DNA from: an uncultured Kiritimatiellota bacterium
GTDB lineage: Bacteria > Verrucomicrobiota > Kiritimatiellia > RFP12 > UBA1067
NCBI GenBank assembly: GCA_934667295.1
Contig: CAKULR010000016.1
Coordinates: 1-15,106 of the forward strand
Length of the DNA: 15,106 nt
Reading direction: 5' to 3'
Position numbers and translations under genes: made by a program. A model generated the notes under the pieces. The model ran no database searches. It was given only the letters and a program-made list of their open reading frames with translations, and had not been told where the DNA came from. Shown one piece after another: positions 4,646 through 12,489 of the stretch (position 1 is the first letter of the stretch; every line of letters starts with the position of its first letter).

Positions 4646-7384
4646 ATGGCAGTGATCCGTGTGGTCTACAAGTTGATGATATCCGTTGGCGCGGTGTTTG
4701 TGGCGTCGAGGGCTGTTGCGTCGTCGACGGGGGCGGTGGCACAGTCGGAGGCCGTCACGAAGACGTGGACGGTGACGCTCCCCTCGGGCGATGGCCTCAC
4801 GAACAACGCGCCCGTCACGCTTTCGGACGGGAACTACCGACTTCGGGGATGGATTCAGGATGTGGACAGGCGGCAGCTCGCCGTTGGCGGGCATCCAGAT
4901 CCCGACCATGTAGAGGGGGATGACGCCGCCCACATTGCCGCCGGACAGGCACTCGTCACGGATGCGGACGGCGCATATGTCGGGAAGGGAGATCTCGACC
5001 TACGCGGGGCCGTCGTCGCGGCGGACGCGGCGGAGACGTGGTTCCTCGTCTCCATCGGGCGCTATGCCTTCTGTAAGGTGTACGCGGCGCCGTTCGACAC
5101 CTGCATCCTTCCGACGACGCTTCTCGGCATGAACGAAGCGACCTTCTCGTCCTGCGGATCGACCTCCGGCTTCACGACGTTCCGCCTCGATGCGCCCGAC
5201 ATGACGGGGCAGTTGCCCAACAACACCTTCCTGGCGAATCGAAACCTGACGAAGGTCACGCTCCGGATTCCCAAGGTGGACGCCATCTACTGCTACTGGA
5301 AGCGTGAAACGTTCGACAGCTTCCTCGCCGAGACGGACGTTTCGGGCTGGGACCTCTCCTCCGTGCAGTCGTTCTACCGCAAGCGGGAAGACGAAGGCTA
5401 TCTCTTCCGCTGGTCGAAGTTCCACGGCACGCTGCGCGTCCCCGCGCTCAAGTGGCTCAACGCGCGGACGTTCGAGAGCTGCCCGAACATGGAGGCGCTG
5501 GAGGCCGGGCGCAACGGGACGCTTGAATACGTCGGGCCGGGGGCGGTGACGGCGTGCCCCGCCCTCGGTTCGCTCGTCCTTGGCGGCGCGGAGACGGGGT
5601 GGACCGTCGCCGCGAACGCCTTCAACGCCGTGAACCTCACGAACGTGACGTTCCTCACGACGGCGCCGGCCTACGAAGAGAAGGATTCGGTCATCTTCGG
5701 GACGGACGCGACGCCCGCGCGGCAGATCGCGTTCCACGTCCCGCCGCGCGGCACACGCGGCTGGGATGCGAACTGGGGCCGCATGGTCCGCGCGGCGCGT
5801 ACGCCGACCGACGTCGAACGCGCCGCCTTTGCGGAAAAGTTCGGCGCCTATGCGGCGGAGGGGCTTGTCGGCCTCGTCGCACCCGGCATCTTCCGCACGG
5901 CGCGGGAACAGTGGCTCGTCTGCGGACGTTCGCCCATTCTGCGCCATGCCGTGAAGGCGTCCGTCCTCGATCCGCGCTTCGATGGCGATAAGGTGGCGGT
6001 TTCGCCCGCGCCGGACGCCGACGGGTACTACGCCGCCGGGACGCGCGTGACGCTGACGGCCACGGCCGATGCGGCGAAGGGGCGTTTCGTGCGGTGGCGC
6101 GGTACGGTGGACGAGGCCGAGGAAGGGGCGGCGTCGCTCACGCTCGTCGTGGACCGCGATCTCGACCTCACGGCGCAGTTCGCCCACGACTGGACGTTGA
6201 CGCCCGCCGATCCCGAGGTGGGTTTCACCGACAATGCAATCGGCTACATTTCAAACCACGTCTGGAAGATCCGCGTCACGGTGACGGATGCGGCGCGCGG
6301 GAGGCTCCGCTACGGCAAGACCGGTTCCAACGGGGAAAACCAGGGGAGCGCGTGGACGGACTTCGGCGCGGGCATGCTCGATTTGAACGGACGCATCTTC
6401 GCGCGCGAGGCGGATGGGACGGACCGGGAATGGACGATGGAGGGGTATTGCGGTTCGTGGGCCTTCATGGGCCCGAGTTCGGATGCGGGCGAGAAGATTC
6501 CGCCGGAACGCTATCCGCGCGCGTTCATCCTCCGCGAGGATCTGTCTGTCCTCCCCAGTCAGGCGTTTCGCTACAAGGTTCCCCCTTCCGGCCCGAGCGT
6601 CCATCCGACGAACTTCGTCTTCGAGTGCGCCGCGTTCCGGGACAACTTCGGCGCGGATGCATTCTACGGACATGCCTGGAGCGCCGGACGCCTGCGCCTT
6701 CCCGGCCTCACGTCCGTCCCCTATGCCGGTTCCTGCAGGCTGGCCGGCGTAGACGTGAGCGACTGGCGGCTGGACGGCCTGACGAACCTCAACGGGCTCG
6801 TGCAGACGGCGTATACGTTCCACGGCCTTTTCGCCAACGGCAGCTCCTTCACGGGGACGCTGCATCTGCCCGCCCTGGCGACCGTGCAGTCGAACGGGTG
6901 CTGGAATGCCAAGGACCTGGAGGCGGTGGAGCTGGGCGCGAACACGGTCGTCACGTCGATTGGCGCGAAGGCGTTTGCGGGGTGTTCGAGCCTTGCGCGC
7001 ATCCGGCTGCGCGCGGGGGCGGACCTCGCTGTGGAGGCGGATGCGTTCACGGGGACGGCGAAGCTGAAGATCCTCGAATTCACCTTCGCGGCACCGAAGA
7101 ACCCGGCGGCGGTGGACGACATGCTCGCGGGGACGGCGGAGGAGGTCGCCGCGTCGGCGGATCCGCCCGTCATCTACGCCTCGCGGGCGCTCGGCTGGAC
7201 GGGCGCGAAGATCGCGAACATCCAGCCGCCGACGGACACGGAACGCGCGGTGCGTCCTGCGTGGGTGCCGGACAACGGCCTGTGCCTCGGTGTGTGGCAG
7301 ACGGCGGCGGGCGTGCGCAAGGCCTGGGTCGTCCACCGTCCGTCGCCGGACGACCCGCGCGGCACCTGCCTCTTCTTCCGCTGA
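4646..7384 (+). CDS. Secreted BspA-type leucine-rich-repeat protein with InlB-type repeat
   Basis: A 912-aa exported, probably surface-associated protein; binding partner unknown. The ATG at 4646 has AAAGGAG 5 nt upstream and begins a signal peptide (MAVIRVVYKLMISVGAVFVA, cleavage probably after about residue 25). An upstream in-frame ATG at 4478 would read through the promoter and is rejected. Residues 40-395 and about 516-870 are two related LRR_5/BspA-like modules sharing FHGTLRVPAL/FTGTLHLPAL, DVSGWDLSSV/DVSDWRLDGL and PTDVERA/PTDTERA, spaced about 475 residues apart. The second contains the textbook unit TSIGAKAFAGCSSLARIRL (770-788). Residues 441-513 resemble a divergent InlB B-repeat (YYAAGTRVTLTATAD, FVRWRGTV, LDLTAQF). 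No LPXTG, PEP-CTERM or type IX tail is visible. A glycoside hydrolase gene follows after 28 nt and is probably cotranscribed. Confidence 0.8.
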   Translation: MAVIRVVYKLMISVGAVFVASRAVASSTGAVAQSEAVTKTWTVTLPSGDGLTNNAPVTLSDGNYRLRGWIQDVDRRQLAVGGHPDPDHVEGDDAAHIAAGQALVTDADGAYVGKGDLDLRGAVVAADAAETWFLVSIGRYAFCKVYAAPFDTCILPTTLLGMNEATFSSCGSTSGFTTFRLDAPDMTGQLPNNTFLANRNLTKVTLRIPKVDAIYCYWKRETFDSFLAETDVSGWDLSSVQSFYRKREDEGYLFRWSKFHGTLRVPALKWLNARTFESCPNMEALEAGRNGTLEYVGPGAVTACPALGSLVLGGAETGWTVAANAFNAVNLTNVTFLTTAPAYEEKDSVIFGTDATPARQIAFHVPPRGTRGWDANWGRMVRAARTPTDVERAAFAEKFGAYAAEGLVGLVAPGIFRTAREQWLVCGRSPILRHAVKASVLDPRFDGDKVAVSPAPDADGYYAAGTRVTLTATADAAKGRFVRWRGTVDEAEEGAASLTLVVDRDLDLTAQFAHDWTLTPADPEVGFTDNAIGYISNHVWKIRVTVTDAARGRLRYGKTGSNGENQGSAWTDFGAGMLDLNGRIFAREADGTDREWTMEGYCGSWAFMGPSSDAGEKIPPERYPRAFILREDLSVLPSQAFRYKVPPSGPSVHPTNFVFECAAFRDNFGADAFYGHAWSAGRLRLPGLTSVPYAGSCRLAGVDVSDWRLDGLTNLNGLVQTAYTFHGLFANGSSFTGTLHLPALATVQSNGCWNAKDLEAVELGANTVVTSIGAKAFAGCSSLARIRLRAGADLAVEADAFTGTAKLKILEFTFAAPKNPAAVDDMLAGTAEEVAASADPPVIYASRALGWTGAKIANIQPPTDTERAVRPAWVPDNGLCLGVWQTAAGVRKAWVVHRPSPDDPRGTCLFFR

Positions 7385-7412
7385 TTCAGCCACACGAATG
7401 GAGCTTGTCGAC

Positions 7413-8996
7413 ATGACACGAAAGGATTTCTGCCACCTTGGCGGCTTCGCCCTTGCGGCGCAGGGCCTGGACGGTTTCGCGGGGACGGTCCCCGTCGCGC
7501 GCCGGGATGCGCCCCTCCTGCCCGACTACTGGTGTACGTGGGGCATCCAGAACGCGCTCGCGGCGGAGACGAAACGCAGCGAGGCCGCCCTTGCCGGCGA
7601 CCAGGGGGCGTTCCGTGCCCGCGACAACCTCAACGAGCGGCTGCTCTTCGGCGCGGAAGGGTGGGCCACGCAGGTGTTCGAGGACGTGCGGAGGCATCTT
7701 TTCCTGATGCTGGACGACGGGTGGGACGTGCCCTACCGTTCGCATCCCCGCACGGACATTGCGCGGTTCGGCTTTCTGGAGCCGTGGCCGGAACGGTTCG
7801 CGTCCTGCGGGACTACGGCACGCGAGCGACTGGCGACGATCAACGCGCGGTTGCGGGAGGCTGGGTGGCAGGGGGCGGGGCTCTGGATCGCCGCGCAGCG
7901 GGAGGGGGACCGTCCGGGCGCGCTGGCCCCCGCTGTGCGGGATTTCTACCGGCGGAAGATCGAGTTGTCCGCCGAGGCGGGCATCCGCTACTGGAAGGTG
8001 GACTGGGGCCTGCGTTCGGGGTCCAACGACTTCCGGGGCATGGTGTCCGAACTCGCCCACGCGATTTGTCCCGACCTGATCGTGGAGCACTGTCCGTTCG
8101 CGATGGAGGTCTTCAACGACCAGCGTCCGGATCCGGCCGGGGGCGTCGCCTTTGCGGGTTCTGGGCGTTGCACAGTCGATGTGAAGGACCCGGCGCTCGT
8201 CGCGCGCTTCGGCTTCTCGGACGTGATCCGCACCTACGACGTGCTGGCGCCCTTCGGTTTCGCCACCACGCTCGACCGTGTGGCGGCCTATTCGCGGGTC
8301 ATCGACGCGCACCGCCTGAAGACGCGGCTCAACGTGGAGGATGCGCCGGTCATCGGCGCGGTGCTGGGCCATGCGCTCGGCATCATGCAGCGCGTGCGCA
8401 AGACGCGCGACCGGGCACGGTGGCTCACGTACCGCCGGGCGGTGAACTGGCATGTGGTGGCGCCGCCCTTTGGCGGCGAGGCGGGACTCGCCACCCGCAC
8501 TTCCGCTGCGGCGCTGTTCGAGGAACACCGCTTCGGCGCGCACGAGGGCTGGAAGCAGTCGGCATGGGGACACGTCCTCAGGCAGGGGGCTCCCGCCGGC
8601 GTCGCGCGCGGCACCGGGTTGCCGACGGTGAAGCCGCGCGGGGACTCGCGCCCCTATGTGCTGGCGGGGCGGCACCCGAACGGGGCGTTGGCCGTGGGTG
8701 TCCTGCCGCGCGTGCGGGAGAATGGCGCGTGCTGGACGCCGCCGGCGGAGATCTCGCTGTCCGAGCCGCTGGATGCCGAAGTGCCGCTCGCCGTGTTCGG
8801 CGAGATCGCCGCCATCCACGTCCCGGTCCGGGGGCGTGTGGAGAAGGTCTGGGCGGCCGATCTCGCGGACGGCGTGGCACGCGAGGTACCGGCGACGTGT
8901 TCGGATGGTTTTCTGCATCTCGACGTGGCGGCCTGCGCGGCGGCGTGCGGCGCCATTCGCGAGGGGATCCCGGCGATGGTTTTTCGCCGGAGCTGA
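7413..8996 (+). CDS. Clan GH-D-like glycoside hydrolase (alpha-galactosidase-like)
   Basis: A 527-aa probable retaining glycosidase resembling the TIM-barrel enzymes of families GH27/GH36. LMLDDGWDVP (98-107) matches the strand-end motif LDDGW of that clan. YWKVDWG (193-199) has the expected position and context for the nucleophile, Asp197. FSDVIRTYDV (268-277) could supply the acid/base through Asp276 after Arg273. The C-terminal 110 residues look like the usual beta-sandwich. Substrate cannot be assigned. Start 7413 has GGAG 9 nt upstream; the ATG at 7398 has none. The N terminus TRKDFCHLGGFALAA resembles a twin-arginine signal with Lys in place of the second Arg, suggesting export. Family membership is inferred from these motifs, and an unclassified relative is possible. 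Confidence 0.62.
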   Translation: MTRKDFCHLGGFALAAQGLDGFAGTVPVARRDAPLLPDYWCTWGIQNALAAETKRSEAALAGDQGAFRARDNLNERLLFGAEGWATQVFEDVRRHLFLMLDDGWDVPYRSHPRTDIARFGFLEPWPERFASCGTTARERLATINARLREAGWQGAGLWIAAQREGDRPGALAPAVRDFYRRKIELSAEAGIRYWKVDWGLRSGSNDFRGMVSELAHAICPDLIVEHCPFAMEVFNDQRPDPAGGVAFAGSGRCTVDVKDPALVARFGFSDVIRTYDVLAPFGFATTLDRVAAYSRVIDAHRLKTRLNVEDAPVIGAVLGHALGIMQRVRKTRDRARWLTYRRAVNWHVVAPPFGGEAGLATRTSAAALFEEHRFGAHEGWKQSAWGHVLRQGAPAGVARGTGLPTVKPRGDSRPYVLAGRHPNGALAVGVLPRVRENGACWTPPAEISLSEPLDAEVPLAVFGEIAAIHVPVRGRVEKVWAADLADGVAREVPATCSDGFLHLDVAACAAACGAIREGIPAMVFRRS

Positions 8997-9143
8997 GGAA
9001 ATCCGCGAACGTGGACGGCGGAGCCGTCATGGGAACTTATATTTTCCTAACTTTGCCCTTGCGCCTGAAAGTTAGGTTTGGTAAACTTTGCGCGTCTTAC
9101 CAAACTGTCGAATGCCAACGGGAAAAGGTAACAGGAGTCGGAA
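8997..9143 (+). promoter_or_regulatory. feo operator/promoter region with two tandem dyads
   Basis: Two 9-bp perfect inverted repeats lie head to tail. CCTAACTTT (9046-9054) pairs with AAAGTTAGG (9068-9076), and GTTTGGTAA (9076-9084) pairs with TTACCAAAC (9097-9105). The centres are about 29-30 bp apart, close to three helical turns. A plausible promoter overlaps them: TTGCGC (9059-9064), 18 bp, TAAACT (9083-9088) preceded by TGG. This is the layout of a repressor operator, and a metal-dependent regulator is the natural guess upstream of feo genes. No regulator gene for it is in the window. Confidence 0.6.
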
Positions 9144-9353
9144 ATGCCTCTTTCAATGATGGGCGTCGGAGCAAAGCTCCGCATCAAGGCCGTGGGCGGC
9201 AACGCATCCGTGCGTCGCCACCTGGGCGACATGGGCTTTGTCGAGGGCGCGGAGGTGACGGTGATCGCCGAGATGGCCGGCAGCCTGATCATCGGCGTCC
9301 ACGAGACGCGCGTGGCGCTGAACCGCGAGCTCGCGCAGAAGATTTTGGTCTAA
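9144..9353 (+). CDS. feoA: FeoA-family protein (first copy)
   Basis: A 69-aa SH3-like cytoplasmic protein that supports FeoB-mediated ferrous iron uptake. The family pattern is complete: VGAKLRIKAVGGNASVRRHL, then GDMGFVEGAEVTVIAEMAGS (28-47) and the closing VHETRVALNRELAQKILV. GGAG (9134-9137) lies 6 nt before the ATG. The gene heads a run feoA1, feoA2, feoB with 17 nt to the second copy. Two separate FeoA proteins instead of one are seen in several anaerobes; this copy and the next have diverged strongly, so they probably do not do the same job. Which one contacts FeoB cannot be said from sequence. Confidence 0.88.
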   Translation: MPLSMMGVGAKLRIKAVGGNASVRRHLGDMGFVEGAEVTVIAEMAGSLIIGVHETRVALNRELAQKILV

Positions 9354-9370
9354 CGAAAGAAGGAGAGTTC

Positions 9371-9592
9371 ATGAAGACGCTCAAGGACGTCAAAATCGGG
9401 GAGTGCGCGAAGATCGTGCGGCTCCACGGCGTGGGCGCGGTGCGCCGCCGCATTCTGGATATGGGCCTCGTGAAGGGGACGGAGGTGACCGTGCGCAAGG
9501 TCGCGCCGATCGGGGACCCCATCGAGCTGACCGTGCGCGGCTACGAACTCTCCATCCGGAAGGACGAGGCCGCGACGATCGAGGTGGGCTGA
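9371..9592 (+). CDS. feoA: FeoA-family protein (second copy)
   Basis: A 73-aa FeoA domain: LKDVKIGECAKIVRLHGVG, RRRILDMGLVKGTEVTVRKV (25-44), APIGDPIELTVRGYELSIRK (45-64). The RRRILDMGLVKGTEV and GDPIELTVRGYELSIRK blocks are closer to the canonical FeoA/FeoB C-terminal consensus than the first copy is. GGAGAG upstream of the ATG (AAGGAGAGTTC) is a strong ribosome binding site. It lies 17 nt after feoA1 and 75 nt before feoB, the latter gap containing an operator-like repeat array. Confidence 0.9.
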   Translation: MKTLKDVKIGECAKIVRLHGVGAVRRRILDMGLVKGTEVTVRKVAPIGDPIELTVRGYELSIRKDEAATIEVG

Positions 9593-9667
9593 CATTTTTT
9601 TTGGAGCATAAGTTAGTATAAACTAACAAGATTAGTCAATTCCTAACAAGATTAGTCAGGGCTTATC
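9593..9667 (+). promoter_or_regulatory. AT-rich repeat array between feoA2 and feoB, operator-like
   Basis: A dyad GTTAGT-ATAA-ACTAAC (9612-9627) is followed by a 16-bp direct repeat CTAACAAGATTAGTCA at 9623-9638 and 9643-9658, period 20 bp. In all, inverted TTAG/CTAA half-sites recur five or six times. TTAG-N6-CTAA (9613-9626) has the same half-site geometry as the DtxR/IdeR box (TTAGGTTAGCCTAA). TATAAA (9617-9622) in its centre could be a -10, but no good -35 fits. A T8 run (9595-9602) precedes it without a convincing stem. Confidence 0.55.
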
Positions 9668-12325
9668 ATGGCAACCAACGAAAAGATGAAGATTGCGCTT
9701 GCGGGCAACCCGAACTGCGGCAAGACGACGCTCTTCAACGAGCTGACGGGGTCCAACCAGTACGTCGGAAACTGGCCGGGCGTGACGGTGGAGGAGAAGA
9801 ACGGCGGGCTCAAGGGGCACCGGGACGTCGTCGTGCAGGACCTGCCGGGCATCTACTCGCTCTCCCCCTACTCGCTGGAGGAGAAGGTCTCGCGCAACTT
9901 CCTCGTGAACGAGAAGCCGGCCGCGATCCTGAACATCGTGGACGGCATGAACATCGAGCGCAACCTCTACCTCACCACGCAGCTCGCCGAGATCGGCGTG
10001 CCGATGGTGGTGGCCGTCAACATGATGGACCTCGTGGAGCGCGCGGGCGACAAGATCGACTTCGCGAAGCTCGAACAGCGCCTCAACTGCAAGGTCGTGG
10101 GCATCAGCGCGCAGAAGGGCAAGGGGTGCCGCGAGGCCGCCGAGCTCGCGCTCCGGTACGCGAAGGACGGGCGCAAGGGCGAGGTGCCGCACGTGTTCAC
10201 GGGGTCCGTCGAGCACGCGATCGCGCACATCGAGGAGTCGATCCAGGGCAAGGTGCCCGCCGCCTCCCTCCGCTGGTGCGCGATCAAGGTCTTCGAGCGC
10301 GATGCGGACGCCATCGCGAAGATGGGCATCCCCGCCGACGTGCTCGCGCACGTGGAGGGCCACATCAAGGACTGCGAGGCCGAGCTGGACGACGACGCGG
10401 AGTCGATCATCACCGCCCAGCGCTACGCCTTCATCCAGAAGCTCGTCGCCGAGTGCGTCGTGAAGAACGCGAAGCGCGTGAAGGGCGCGTCGCTCTCGGA
10501 CAAGATCGACCGCTTCGTCACGAACCGCATCCTCGCCATCCCGGTCTTCTGCCTCTCGCTGCTCGCGATGTACTGGCTCGCCGTCTCGGACGGCGGCCCC
10601 GGCACCTACTTCACCGACTGGGCCAACGACGGCTTCCTCGGCGACGGCTGGCACCTCTGGGGCACCATGCACAAGGCCCAGACGCCGGCGGACGCGAAGG
10701 AGAAGCTCTGGTACGACGGCATGGACTGGGAGGAGGCCACCGGCGCCTTCGAGCCGTACGGCGCGAACGTCGAGAAGTGGCAGGCCGCCTACACGGCCGC
10801 CTACGACGCCAAGAAGGGCGAGGGCGCCTACGAGAAGGACCTCGCGGCGTTCAACGAGAAGGCCGAGAAGGAATTCAAGCCCGGGGCGGACGGCGAAACG
10901 TTCGAGCCGGCGGAGTTCGAGATCCTCGACGAAGACCTCGCGAAGACGGTCAAGGCCGAGGTGTGGCTGGAGGACGAGGAGTCCGGCGAGATCCGCACGG
11001 GCAAGGTCGCAATCGAGAACGGCAAGATGTCCGTCGAGGACGAAGACGACGGCGACGAGCTCAAGTGGACGTGCGACGAGGCGCTCTACAAGGCCAGCGC
11101 CGACGTCCGCGAGCCGGAGCCCGGCGAGTTCGGCGTGTGGATCCCCGGCGTCGCTGCGATCTGCGGCGAACTCTGCGGGAAGTTCGGCATCGAGGAGGGC
11201 TCGCTTGCCTACGCGCTCATCAACGACGGCATCGTCGGCGGCGTCTGCACGGTGCTCGGCTTCGTGCCCGTGATCGCGATCGTCTTCCTGTTCCTCGCGT
11301 TCCTGGAGGACTGCGGCTACATGGCGCGCGTCGCGTTCATCATGGACCGCCTCTTCCGCGGCTTCGGCCTCAGCGGCAAGAGCTTCATCCCGATGCTCGT
11401 CGGCAAGGGCTGCGGCGTGCCGGCCGTCATGGCGGCGCGCACGATCGAGAACGTGCGCGACCAGCGCATGACGATCATCCTCGCCACCTTCATGCCCTGC
11501 GGCGCGAAGACCGTGATCATCACGATGTTCACCGCGTGCTTCTTCCGCGACTACTGGTGGGTGGCGGCGGCGATGGACCTCACGGGCATCGCGATCATCG
11601 TGCTCGGCGGCATCGCCCTCAAGAAGACGAAGCTCTTCGCGGGCGAGGCGGCGCCGTTCGTGATGGAGCTGCCGGCCTACCACCTGCCGACGTTCAAGGG
11701 CATCGTGATCCACACGTGGGAGCGCGTCAAGGCGTATGCCTGGAAGGCCGGCATGGTGATCTTCCCCGCCTGCGTGGTGTTGACGCTGATGATGACCTTC
11801 GACTGGGGCTTCAACGTGGTCGGCGACGATCTCGACAAGTCCATCCTCGCCTCGATCGGCGGCTGGGTCGCGTGGTTCTTCGCCCCGCTCGGCTTCGGCA
11901 ACTGGCAGGGCGCGATGGCGACGATCTCGGCCGAGATCGCGAAGGAGCAGGCCACCGCGACGCTCGCGATGGTCGCGGGCGGCGACGGCAGCGCGGCGGC
12001 GAACGTGATCCAGCTCTTCAAGGGCTTCGTCTCGGACGTGCGCCTCTACAAGCTCAGCGCGCTCTCCTTCCTGCTGTTCAACCTCTTCGTGCCGCCGTGC
12101 GCGGTCGCGATCGTGAACACCTTCAAGGAGATGGGCTCCCAGAAGTGGGGCTGGTTCGCGGTCGCCTTCCAGCTGTTCGTCGGCTACGTGCTCGCGCTCA
12201 ACGCCTTCCAGGTCGGCTCGCTGGTCGTGACGGGGGCATGGGGCGTGTGGACGGTGGTCACGTTCCTCGTGGATGTCTTCGTCCTCTGGATGATCTTCCG
12301 CCCTGCGAAGAAGGAGCTTGTCTGA
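9668..12325 (+). CDS. feoB: Ferrous iron transporter B with enlarged first external loop
   Basis: Inner-membrane GTP-dependent Fe(II) importer, 885 aa against roughly 700-770 for typical FeoB. The G domain is intact: GNPNCGKTT (13-21), VGNWPGVTVE (33-42), DLPGIYSL (58-65), NMMD (118-121), SAQKG (147-151), followed by the helical GDI region to about 280. The membrane part has both Gate repeats, PMLVGKGCGVPAV (575-587) with FMPCGAK, and LFVPPCAVAIVNTF (806-819), plus FLFLAFLEDCGYMARVAF. The first membrane helix ends near 305 and the next begins near 515. The segment between (about 308-510) is far longer than the usual 40-50 residues and is acidic, e.g. DEDDGDE (458-464). AGGG precedes the ATG. 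The Cys-rich mini-gene follows after 1 nt. Confidence 0.95.
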   Translation: MATNEKMKIALAGNPNCGKTTLFNELTGSNQYVGNWPGVTVEEKNGGLKGHRDVVVQDLPGIYSLSPYSLEEKVSRNFLVNEKPAAILNIVDGMNIERNLYLTTQLAEIGVPMVVAVNMMDLVERAGDKIDFAKLEQRLNCKVVGISAQKGKGCREAAELALRYAKDGRKGEVPHVFTGSVEHAIAHIEESIQGKVPAASLRWCAIKVFERDADAIAKMGIPADVLAHVEGHIKDCEAELDDDAESIITAQRYAFIQKLVAECVVKNAKRVKGASLSDKIDRFVTNRILAIPVFCLSLLAMYWLAVSDGGPGTYFTDWANDGFLGDGWHLWGTMHKAQTPADAKEKLWYDGMDWEEATGAFEPYGANVEKWQAAYTAAYDAKKGEGAYEKDLAAFNEKAEKEFKPGADGETFEPAEFEILDEDLAKTVKAEVWLEDEESGEIRTGKVAIENGKMSVEDEDDGDELKWTCDEALYKASADVREPEPGEFGVWIPGVAAICGELCGKFGIEEGSLAYALINDGIVGGVCTVLGFVPVIAIVFLFLAFLEDCGYMARVAFIMDRLFRGFGLSGKSFIPMLVGKGCGVPAVMAARTIENVRDQRMTIILATFMPCGAKTVIITMFTACFFRDYWWVAAAMDLTGIAIIVLGGIALKKTKLFAGEAAPFVMELPAYHLPTFKGIVIHTWERVKAYAWKAGMVIFPACVVLTLMMTFDWGFNVVGDDLDKSILASIGGWVAWFFAPLGFGNWQGAMATISAEIAKEQATATLAMVAGGDGSAAANVIQLFKGFVSDVRLYKLSALSFLLFNLFVPPCAVAIVNTFKEMGSQKWGWFAVAFQLFVGYVLALNAFQVGSLVVTGAWGVWTVVTFLVDVFVLWMIFRPAKKELV

Positions 12326-12326
12326 C

Positions 12327-12464
12327 ATGAACCTCGCATCCGCCGTCGTCCTCGTGGTCGTCCTCGTCCTCGCGGGGCTGGCCATCCGCCGGAACCTCAA
12401 GCGGAAGGGCGGCTGTGCGTGCGGGTGCGAAGGATGCAAAAGATCTTGCCACTGCGGCAAATGA
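12327..12464 (+). CDS. FeoB-associated Cys-rich membrane protein
   Basis: A 45-aa protein starting one base after the feoB stop. Residues 4-20 form a single hydrophobic helix (ASAVVLVVVLVLAGLAI), then a basic patch RRNLKRK, then a cysteine cluster GGCACGCEGCKRSCHCGK with six Cys. This is the layout of the small FeoB-associated Cys-rich proteins found downstream of feoB in many anaerobes, proposed to help iron handling at the inner membrane. The tight spacing means it is translated with feoB. Confidence 0.85.
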   Translation: MNLASAVVLVVVLVLAGLAIRRNLKRKGGCACGCEGCKRSCHCGK

Positions 12465-12489
12465 AAGAAAAGAAGGAAAACAGAAAAAG

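Noticed and set aside
7386..8918. Long minus-strand frame opposite the glycoside hydrolase, and similar ones opposite rnhC, the TonB-like gene and the LRR gene
   Set aside because: Arg/Pro/His-rich shadows with no domain, ribosome site or promoter.
9014..9028. Hairpin GACGGC-GGA-GCCGTC after the glycoside hydrolase as a terminator
   Set aside because: Only 6 bp of stem and no immediate T-run; too weak to call.
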